Assembly: GCA_049115935.1 (NCBI GenBank)
Contig: JAGDZK010000006.1
Span: 38,931 to 102,930 of the forward strand
Length of the DNA: 64,000 nucleotides
Direction of reading: 5' to 3'
Origin: Bermanella sp049115935
GTDB taxonomy: Bacteria; Pseudomonadota; Gammaproteobacteria; Pseudomonadales; Oceanobacteraceae
Within the stretch, counting starts at the first letter, position 1. Each line of letters opens with the position of its first letter. Shown one piece after another: positions 27,001-39,000 of the stretch. A model generated the notes under the pieces. That model was not told the origin of the DNA. It did not search any database and saw only the letters and a list, made by a program, of their open reading frames with translations. The translations under genes were made by a program, and so were the position numbers.

Positions 27001-30000
27001 TTATTTATAAATAATCGCTGGCAACCGATTACAACCAATACAGGGCTTGTTGGTGATAGGGTTGTTTCTGCTGCTGATTACTTCCAACCAAGATTGGTGG
27101 ATCTGTTAAATAGTGAAACTACACAAGAGATGGACGTTGCTGTTCGCTTAAGGGTTCCGTTTGGTTTAGATGCACAAAAAATATTTAATCAACAATACCG
27201 CTTACATAAAGACGTGACAGCACCGGTCATTCAAATTGTATCGCCAAGTAATAATGGATATATCCCGTGGGAAAATTCTTTAGATGTATTTATTAAATCG
27301 TTTGACCGCTATGGTATTGAAAAAATTGAAGCCTCTATTAATGACGGTCCATGGCAAATACTACCGCAGCCAAATCGTTTGGTATTTACACCAACAAAAA
27401 CGGACTATCCTGATGAAATAAACATCAAAGTTAGAGCAACAGATCCTAATGGAAATGTAAGCTTATTACCTAATGTCGAAATCGGCAGTGAAGTTAATCT
27501 AACACCTTATGATGCAGAGCTGGGGGAGCCAACATTAGTATTACTTGAGCCGAAAAATGGTCTTTCAATTAAAGAACGCGATACCTTAAAAGTATTATTA
27601 GAGATTTCAAATATCGAGAAAGCACAGCTTCGCCTGAATATTGGCGGAGATGTAAATCATCCTAATAACCCACCAGTAATTGAAATAAATCGTACTGACT
27701 TAGATAAAGTTGTTCTACCTTACACTCTACATATGCCAGCAGTGATTGAAGATATGGCGGCGGTTATTCAATTAGTTGCCGGCGGTAAAGTCCGCTCGCA
27801 AGCGTATATTAATATTACGAACGATGATGATATCGAAGCTACAATTAATATTATAAGTAAGCCAATTAATAAAATATTAAATGGTACAACATTGCAGGTA
27901 AGTACACGTGTACAACCATCTATCTCTGATTTATCCCCTAACTCTTATGTTAGTTTAAGTGATGGTTCAGATGCACCTTGGGCACAGTTATCAGTTGATA
28001 AACGTCACGTATTTGAGAATAAAATATTTAATCATGAGCAAGTTAGCATTAATGCCATGATTCGAGATTTAAGTGAAAATGAAAGCCAATCGGCTAAACA
28101 GCTTGAGGTGATACCTTATTTTACCGGCGATGAGTTGCTACACCAAACACTACAACAGGGTATAGATCGACCTGTTGCATTAGAACACTTACAAAACACA
28201 GGCTTTGCATTAGCAGTTAATAATGTATATGGCGGCTTTAAGATAATGACAACTTCTGGTGCTGTTTACAGTCAGCCAGAAGGCAGTATTAAGATAATGA
28301 AAGTGTCTGCTCACCAAGCCCTAATTGAATTAGAGCGAGAAGGCATACATTATCAACAGTTATTAAGTTTTACTGAAAATGATATTGCACTGGAATCTGA
28401 ATACCAATTAGAAGGCAACATTATTGCACTAAACGGCAAGCTTGCTTACACACAATCTGGTCAGACTGTATTTGCTTATCAGTTATTAGATAATGGAGCG
28501 TTAAATGAGCTACCAGCTTATACCTTCCAGGATGTGTTAATACAAACAACAGTGAATAGTAGCGGTATCTGGGGCTTAACTCAAAATGCATTGATTAAGC
28601 TTAGCCTTGTTAATAGCGACAATATAATTTCCTTGCAGGAGCAACAGCGCTTTGCATTAATTGATGCAAAATCGATGTTTTTACAAGGTCAGACATTCAT
28701 GATTGCTAGTAATAATGGGCAATTAGAATTTTACCAATATGAACAAGGATCATTAGATAAAGTAAACGAAATGTTCTTCGAAAATAACATTTTAAGTGCA
28801 CGTAAAGGTAATGGTGTTTGGTGGTTAAATATTGAATCTGAAGACCAGTTCAATTGGTTGGCAATTAAAGAGGCGCAGATCGTTGCTTATATAGCGTCAA
28901 GTGATTTATTGGCATTATCGAACAACAAATTAAATACGGTATCAGAACATAACTGGTACAGCCGTGAAATTGTTGGTGTAGATAAAGAATTAGAATCATC
29001 ATTTAATGTTATTGAGAAAGAAGCAGGTTGGTTGATATCTCATACCGCTGAAACACCGTTAAACATTATTATAAAAAATACTAACAAGCTTCTTTCGGCC
29101 CAAAGGCTCGTCGGCAATAGCTGGTTTGTGCCTTACCAGAATATAGACAATATCAATATTGAATATATAGGCGAAGGTATTAAAGGTAGCGAAGCAATAA
29201 CGGTTGCAAGTATCACCGTGAATAGTGATGTAACCATTATGCCTAATACAGCTGCATTACGTACCGGTGCTCATGTGCCAGTTGTGGTAACAGCCAAAGC
29301 AGCGTCTCGTATTACCAATGTTAGCGTTAATGATCAGAAACAATTTATTGTGAGTAATATTGGTTGGCAACAGCTCACTGAAGTGCCAGAAGATTTATTA
29401 GATATATCTATATTGGCAAATGGTGAACTGACTCAGAACCAATGGTTATCGCTAGATAATGAATCACAGGGGCGTATTGATATTTTTGAACCTCTCAATA
29501 ACCAAGGGTTTTATGAGTCATCGCTCGTTAAAGTTAAATATCAATGTAAAGATATAAATGATGTTCACTTCTCAAAAGTGATCTTGGAAGATTTTAATGG
29601 TGTAGCGATTAAGCAAAATATTTTAAATAGCTGTAACGGTGATTTTGAATTGCGTTTGCCAAGCTTTAGTCAGTCAGAAAATCTTTACATTAAAGTAATA
29701 AGCTATTTTGGTGACGAATATCAATTTACCGAATCTAAAGTAGGGATTCGTGTGTTGCCGGTATCTAAATCAGTTAGCGCCAATATAAATGTGCCGAAAT
29801 TTGTTCTGGCTAATAGTCAGCTTTCAATTGAACGAAACCTTACGGATGACATTGAGACAGCACTGTTACTCATTCAAGATAGCAGTAATAACGTATTGAA
29901 AGCTGCTGAAAATAGCATTAACTGGGAAGTGAACAGTAATTTAGATTCCTTTACTGTTAAATCATGGGTGAGTGATGGTAAGGGTAATACAGATTCACAA

Positions 30001-33000
30001 AGCTATACGGTTCAAGTAATTAGCCCATTTTCACTTAGCGAACAAGACAGTACGAGCGAATATACGCAACTTATTCCACGCATTAGTGATAGTTGGTTTG
30101 TTAATGAACGTACTATCCGTAATGAGAAAGAAGAAATACTAATAGAGACTAATTCGAATGTTATTCAAGCATCTTTACTTGGAAACCGCATAATCGTATT
30201 GCTTGATGATGGACTCGAAATTTATGACAGTGAATTAAATTTTCAACGTGTAGCGCATCACCCAATGAATGGTGTGACAGGGTTCATCCATAACGGAGCT
30301 GACTTATGGTTATGGGATAACGCTAAATTAAGCGCTTACAATATATTTGGTAATGACATTAAACTTAATACCAGCAAAACACTAAGCGGTAACATTGTTG
30401 GGGTCAAGCTTGTAAACAATCAACCTGTTTTACAGTTAGCAGATAAACTTTATTCAGTGAGTAAAGATAGCTACTTAAGCTTTGATGAGTCCATCCAATG
30501 GATTACATTTTTTGATAATGACATTTGGTTGCAAACACAGCGTGGTGCGTTGTACTCAGTTAACAATCAATTTCAATTGAAGGCGCATGGCTTAAAAGCA
30601 CAAGGCCTATCGGCATTGAATATGGGCGGTTATTTGGCTTGGTTAGATGAGCAAGGTAAGTTATGGCTTGCAGCAAACCATTTGAATGAAACGTTGCAGG
30701 TCCTTGGCGCTTGGCAGGTTAGCCATCTGGGTGCAAATTTAGCGACGTTAAGTAATGGTCGCTTACATTTAAACACGGGTGAAACATGGTTAATAAATAA
30801 AGAGACAGTGTCTCGACAGCCATTTTTAGAATCGTCAAAGCAAGGCGGCTCTATTGCAGCTATGCAGTGGTATAAGGGCAAGTTGTATGTGGCAGGCGAT
30901 TACTATGGCGCTTACAGCCTATCAAATACGGGTGAGCAATGGGCATTGAATAACGCCTCTGCCCCTTATACTGAAAAATCCAAACATCTAATGGCGACAT
31001 CTAATGGGCTATTATTCTCAAGCGTTGATAATACGCGGGTAAATTTAGCTCAAAGTGATTTCACTCAAGTTAACCCTCTATTTAGAAATATTGATCCACT
31101 ACATGTAGCGACTAATGGTGAGCTAGCAGCGGTATCGAATGGCCTAGATATCATTATTAACAGTGTAAATAACAATAATGAAATCAGTTATAAACTGCCT
31201 GGTAATATCAAAGTTCAATCCATGGCATGGGCAGGTCGAGTATTATGGATAGCCGGTGACAACGGTAATCTATACGAATTGTATGTTAATAAATGGCCAA
31301 TTAATGAATATGACTTACAGCTCATTAGCCATGATATTAAGTTGCTATCGCCGGTTAAAGAAATGGTGGCAACAGCAGGTGCGGTTTGGATTCGACAAGA
31401 AAATGCATTGCAACAATACAATGCACAAAGTCGCTCTATTCAGAATGTATCGGCGACAAATGGTCAAGTAACGGCTATTCGCCAAAATGCAAATTTACTA
31501 TGGGTGGCTTATGAAACACAAACCAACTCGATAGTAAGATCAATTGATATCAGTTCAGGCACATGGAGTGATACCGTACATGAATATACTAAACAGGTAA
31601 CTGCACTTGCGGTGAGTGCACCGTATTTAGCTGTGGGCTTTATTGATGGTGATATACGAATAGAACATTTATCCAATTATGATGCTGGGCAAGTATCAGT
31701 TGAATTAGATGAGCCTAGTCCGCGACAACGTTATCAATATGCACAGCAATGGGATATTCAATTACCTTGGTCGGCCAATGCAGTGGCGTCAAATATATCC
31801 ATTAACGGACATGTTCAATATGGTTTAAATGATCAGCATGCAACAAGTAAAGACCTTGTTCCGGGTTGGTTGTTAAATGGCCAGGTAATTAAATTTGATG
31901 TTGAAACGCAAGATATATTTGGTCGTATTCATAATGGCACAACATTGAGTACCTTCTTGCAATCACAATCATTGCCAGAAAATAACATGCAGATATCCCT
32001 AAATTTTGATGGGACCAGTTACTACCCAGCACCACTCATCATGGAAGCAAGAATTGCAAACACTCAACAACCTATACAATTAGTCGAATACTATTTAGCA
32101 GCCAATGAAAGTGGTCCATATGAATTGATTGCCAAGCATCGTGGCCCTCAATTTATACTGAGTAAAAACTTCGATTTAAGTAAAGACGGTTACTGGGTAA
32201 AAGCACGAGCAATCGATATTTATGGCAATTTCTCTGAATCTGAGCCTAAAGTAATATCCCGTCAACTTGATACGGCAGCACCTACTCTTAGTAGTGTATT
32301 AAGTGGCAAACCTGTGATTAATCAATCGACAGTAGTGGCACAAAGCCCTTATGCACTAAATGTAACCGCACAAGACGATCAAAGTGGCTTACAAAGTATT
32401 TTGCTGTTTAGAGATAATCAACTGGTCAAAGCAATTTTTGATAATAGCGCATTAAATTTTGACGATATCAGTAACCAGTCAGGTGAAAATATTAATTATC
32501 TAATAAAAGCCAAAGATATATCAGAAAACGAAACACAAATTAGCAAGGCAATTGTTTCAATAGAAAACCAAGCCCCTAGCATTTTGAACGTGCGTATAAA
32601 TGGTCAAACAATTGATGTAGAAAACGAAAATGCAGTAGTAGAAATCATCGAGGGCGGCAACCTTTCAGCATCTATCTATGCTAAAGATGATGTCGCTTTA
32701 GCGCAGATGACAACGCGCTGGGCCTTACAAAGACAAAGTACTAGTGCGAATACTGCAAACCTGAACAAAACATTCCACTATATTGATCAACGCTCTACAC
32801 GGGTGGAAGCATTTGTAGTTGATCATTTTAATATCTTATTAACAGACAGCACAAATAAACAAACTGAGGTTAATATTCCTATTCGTGTGGTACGTGACCA
32901 AGCACCAGATGCCAGTCAATTAATTATGGATGTGCCTCAATCAGGTATTTACGGGCAAGCACTAAGCGTTAACTTGAGTAGTATTAATCATGTTGATGAT

Positions 33001-36000
33001 AATGCGACTACGCAATTAGTTTTTCAGGTGTTACAACGCGATAGCAGTGGCGAATTTAATATAGTTAAAACGATTAATGGATCTTGGAGAGACTACCGCT
33101 CAATTTCCATTAGCATGCCATCACATGAATTAGAAAATAATAACTATGAGTTTAAGTTACGAGTTCTAGATAAACTTGAGCAATACTCAGATACACAAAC
33201 ATACAATATACCGCTTACCAAGCGACCGAACCAAATTCGCTTTACCGCGAGTGGCACTCATAATCCATTGACGGTCACGCCAGACGCGGATGCGTTATAC
33301 GACGTGTTAGTGCTAGACGATGCTGCTCGACCTGTGCCTAATCAAAATGTGCAATGGGCTATTCAATCTAGAAGCACCAATAAAATCGTCCAGTTAGGAA
33401 CAGCGTCGACAGATACAGCAGGTCACGCTCAAATATTATTAGATACTAACCGTATAAAAGGTAGTTATTTAATGACTGCAAGACTTGTTAATTACTCAGA
33501 TTTACAGCCAGCGCAACTACCTATCACCATTGAGGCAGGTGAGTTAGCGGCATTACGTGTAAATTATGTGGCAGAGCAAGAAGTAGGCGATAGCATGCAG
33601 CTGGTACTAACACCTATCGATAATGGTGGTAACGTCCCTCGTGCAGATACAACTAAAGCAATAGAGTTAGTGCTGCCTACCGGATTTCATTTCTCCTTTG
33701 CACAGCAATTAAATGTAGAAGTATTATCCAACGGCAATGAAAAAACTGTTATTCAAATGAGCAATCAAAGCTTTGCACTTGATATTGGCACCGCTCATAT
33801 TGCAGGTGATTACAGTTTTGCACTAAGTGGCATAGATAAGCGTTTAAGGCTGATTAATGGACAATGGCAGCAAGTAAGTGATTTGCCTGTTACTCTAAAT
33901 GCCGCACAAGCGAATGACTATGTCATAACGCCAATATCAATCTCGACAGAGGATAACCTAGGAAGCCGAGCAGATGTATTAGAGCAAGGTGATAGTAAGC
34001 GGTACGCAATAACACTGGTAGACCGTTTTGGTAACCTGGTGACAAAAGTCATGACAAATGGTCAGTACGTAAATACTAATTACACCGTCAATATTGTAAA
34101 CAAACACAATAATGACGTAGTAGGCAGCGACACGTTATTAAGTGGTCAAGCCACCATAGATGCTGTATTTAATGACATTGGCTTACAAAATTTGCAATTA
34201 CAAGCAGTCGAAACAGCGCCAGTTGGCTTTGTTAAAAACTTCAGCGAGCAAGTGAGCAAAAAACTACCTTACATCATCCACTCAGCATTTGAATATTCGT
34301 CACAGCCAGAGAAACCAAACTTAGTCTTAACATTCTCAGAGCCGGTTGAAGCAGTAGAGCCTGTTGATCTTACAACTTTACTCGAATTGACGAATGACGA
34401 ATCATTACTGCTTACGATTGAAAGTTATGAGATAGATTCAAATAAATTGACTTTGATATTTAACGAATTGATTCCATTAGGTAAACAATTTGACCTGACT
34501 ACAAGCGGCTCATCATTAATAGGAATAGCACAGCAAGATGCACTATTTGCACAGCAAATATCTGTGCAAAGTGCTGATATCTTTATCGAAGATCTAACGG
34601 GTGGCTATCAGATAGAAGCAACGGATCTCATACTTAAAACACACATGCGTACAGATAAAACCTTATATTCAAGTTCGATAAATTGGAGTAATGGCACGCA
34701 ATTACCTGTTAATTTAGTGGGAGATGACGCACTTATCACGCTTCCTTGGAGCAGTAACAATGGTGTCGATATTGATTTAAATCCGTTATCACTTGCAGTA
34801 ACCGCTAGCTTCACTACAGGTGAGAGCGCACTTATTGCAAATGAACTATCTATTCAATTGCTTAGCCAGGTAGGTGATTATGATAACGACGGCCTATCTA
34901 ACATAGCCGAGCACTTAACCGGAGTACTGAACCCATTATTAGCAGATAGCGATGGCAACGGCATTAATGATGACGTAGATGATTACGATCAAGATGGTTT
35001 AGATAATTTATCCGAAATTAATTTTGGTACAGATATAACTAATGGCGATTCAGATAATGACGGTTTAACGGATGCACAGGAGCATCAATTAGGCACCATC
35101 GCAGTTGGCGAAGCAGGGGTAGATTCAGACCAAGATGGTATTCCTGACTTTGTAGAAGTGAATTCATTTTCGGATCCGTTGAACCCAAATGAAGCACTAA
35201 TAGATCCGTTTTATATAACGAAACTAAAAGTTTCTACGCCTACAGCTGAGTTTGAATTTACGGAAGGTTCTTTTAACTATATGCCTGAATTGAGCGCTAC
35301 TTTTTCAGCAAATAGTTATGAGGTTGAATTTAACATAACAAATTCGAAAGGTGTTCTTGGTTTTGAATCAAGTAATATAGATGTCGCGACCACTCTAACA
35401 GATGTAAATGGCTTTAACATTGCTTCGTCAGGTATAGCAACATTGAAACTATTCTTGATTGAAAATCCTCTAATTTTTGTCGAACAACAATTAACTGTAT
35501 TTGGTTTAACCAGTCAACTAACGGACTTTGAAGATAAGACGACTGGCAGTTTTGGTTGGTTTAGTCCAGATGATTCTATAAAGCCTTGGGGAATCGATGA
35601 TTCCTTTAAGGTCGACAGCAGTCAGCATAGCCTTAGAAGTGGCGATATTTCCCCTCTAGAAATATTAGATTTCGGTAGATCTAAGATAGAAGTAATCGTA
35701 AATAGCTTTGGTGGTGAACTAAGCTTTGATTACATTGTGGATACAGCCTATGGACGTGATTATTTTAATTTTTATGTCAATGGAAATTTGATTAATAAAA
35801 CACATGGTAATTCAAACACAAGGCATTATGTGTATGAGCTTCCTGCAGGAAAGCAACGTATTACATTTGAATATGTTCGTAGCTCATATTGTTGTTCGCG
35901 AGCACAAAATGCTGTTTGGATCGATAACATCTCTATTCCATCATCACCAGACACTGACCGGGATGGCATATTAGATAGTTTAGAGTACCGCTATTTTGAT

Positions 36001-39000
36001 TCGTTAGAAGGTGACTTAGATGGTGATATCGATGGAGATGGACTGTCAAATGAATCAGAAATTAAGCTCGGAACTGATCTTACTTCTAGTGACAGTGACA
36101 ACGATGGAATAGAAGATGGAATCGAAGTTCAGCTAGGCCTTAATCCATTAGTGTCGGATATTGATCAGGATTCTGATGGTGACGGATTTAATAATTTTCA
36201 TGAATATGTATCAGAAAGTGATATTCATGATGCTAATTCGATTCCATATGGCACATTAATTAATTTTGAAGATGAAAGCTTTTCACCGTTTTACTGGTCT
36301 CAGATAGGTAATATTGATTGGACAATTCAAACAGTAGGGCAAGAGAATGATGAGCACCAAAACTTTGTAGCGAGGGCGACCTCTGTGAATGAAGGGAGTC
36401 AAGCGATATTGACGACAACTGTAAATTCTAAAGGGGGTTATTTATTATTTGACGTAAGTAACATTTTTGACGAAACAACCGTTGATTTTTATGTTGATGG
36501 TTTAATCGTGGGTAGTTGGACGTCAGAACATGATGTAGAAAGTGTTCAATATGAATTAGCAGCTGGTAAACATGTCCTTACATGGATCTTTTCTATAGAT
36601 TACATTGAATGTGAGGCTTGCTATGAAGGTGAATTTCCTGCTGCGTACATTGATAATATATTTATCCCTGCAATTGAAGATAGTGATAAAGATGGATATT
36701 TAGACGCTATTGAATACATGTATTTTGATGACTTGGAAGCAGGATTTGAGGAGTTTGAAGTAGATGAAGATGGCGATAGCATAAGTCTTTACCTTGAGCT
36801 TAAGAATGGTAGTGATCCATTGAAAGTAGATACGGATGACGATGGATTAACGGATCTAGAGGAAAGTTTTTATAATACGGATCCAGCAAAATCAGATACT
36901 GATCAGGATCTAATGAATGATTTCTGGGAAATTAATTATGGCTTAGATCCCTTAAATAAAAATGATGCTAATTATGATAATGATAGTGATTCATTTACTA
37001 ATGCTGAAGAATATTTTGCAACTAGTTCACCTCTATCTGCTTCAGATATACCCTTTGGAATTCATATTGATAGAGGTGATATAAATACTGGACCATTTTA
37101 TTTTACAATGATGGGTGACGAAGTTTGGGAAGCGTATTTATCTCAAAATGGAGGAACGGTTGAGTTCAGTCCATTACAGCTTCCAAGTAATGGTAGCTCT
37201 TCGATAGAGACTGAAATTAATAGTGAGGGGGGGCTGCTGAGATTTGATGTCGATTTTGATTCATATAGAAATAGATCCATTCTCAGTCTCTATATAAACG
37301 ACATATTAATTAAAGATTTTACTGATTCTCAGAGATCCAAATATATAATGCACCTCGAAGCAGGAAGACAGAGAATTCGTTGGGAATTCACAGGTGATTA
37401 CTATGTGAAATATAGCGAACTTATAATTAGTGATATCTTTTTACCTGCGGCATCTGACTCAGATAATGATGGCATAGCTGATTCAAAAGAATATGCATAC
37501 TATGACACCTTAACAATGGTGTTAACTTCTGATACTGATACTGATTTAGACGGTATTCCTGATTTAATTGAGATTGAAAGTGGAAGTAATCCAGCAAATG
37601 AAGACTCTGATGGCGATGGATTAACAGATTTATGGGAAAGCGAAAATGGAACTGATCCATTACTCGATGATTCACTTGGTGATTTAGATGGTGATGGTTT
37701 CGTAAACTTAGATGAGTTTTTTGCAGGAACAAATCCAAGTGATCCATTAGAGGTACCGGTAGTCACGTTAGTTGACTTTGAAGATCAAACCGCTGGTCCA
37801 TTCTTCTTTACCCAAATTGGCGATTCGGGCTGGGGTGTTAGAATTACGGAAAACCGTCCTGGTGATATGCTTGCATATGGCACTAACTCGTTGAGTGCTA
37901 ATAGCAGTACTGCGATTGAGACAGAAATCAATAGCTTCGGTGGACTCTTCTCTTTTGACTTTGAGTTAAGATCTTACAGAGATGACGCTATTTTTGATTT
38001 ATATGTTGATGAAATCTTGATTAATAGATTTACATCATCTCAAGAAAATCAATTTAGAGTGCACCTTGATGAAGGTAGACATAAAATTAGATGGGTTATG
38101 CATGGTGGATACTATTTAAGAAATAGTTTTTTATATCTTAATAGTATTAATTTCCCAGCTATTCCAGATAGTGATTCCGATGGCATCCCCGATGCTAAAG
38201 AATATGCATATTATGACACTCTAGTAATGGAGTTAACCGCAGATACGGATACTGATTTAGACGGTATTCCTGATTTAATTGAGCTTGAGAATGGTAGTAA
38301 CCCGGCTAATGATGATACCGATGGTGACGGTATGTCCGATATCTGGGAGAAAGAATACGGAACGGATCTATTAGTAGATGACTCACTCGAAGATGTTGAT
38401 GCAGATGGGTTTTACAATATTGATGAGTTTTTTGCAGGTACATCACCTATAGACCCTCTGTCATTGCCTGACGGTACTCTAGTTGATTTTGAAGATGGTA
38501 CATTAGGTGAATTTTACTTTGAGATAACAGGTGATAAACACTGGGATAATATTATTACCGAAAATCACGTAGGTGATTACTTCGCATTAGGAGTTCATGG
38601 TTTAGAAGACAATGAATTTTCAGCTATCGAAACTCAAATTAATAGCCTAGGGGGGTATGCTTGGTTTGATTTCAGAATGATTGTTGATAATTCTACAAGC
38701 TTAGAACTATACATTAACGACCAATTCATTATGCAATGGAGTGGATATGTAGAAAAAAGATATCATATCTACCTAGGTGCAGGACATCAGAAAATTAAAT
38801 GGAGATATGCTAGTGGTAGTGAATCATACGGCTATCGAACAGCCATGTTTCATAGCATGTATTTCCCAGCTTTACCTGATAGCGATGAAGACGGAATACT
38901 CGATTCAAAAGAGTACTTATATTACAGCACGTTAAATTCGGTCATAGCAGTGGATACTGATACCGACGCAGACGGCATAACTGATCTCATTGAAATTGAA

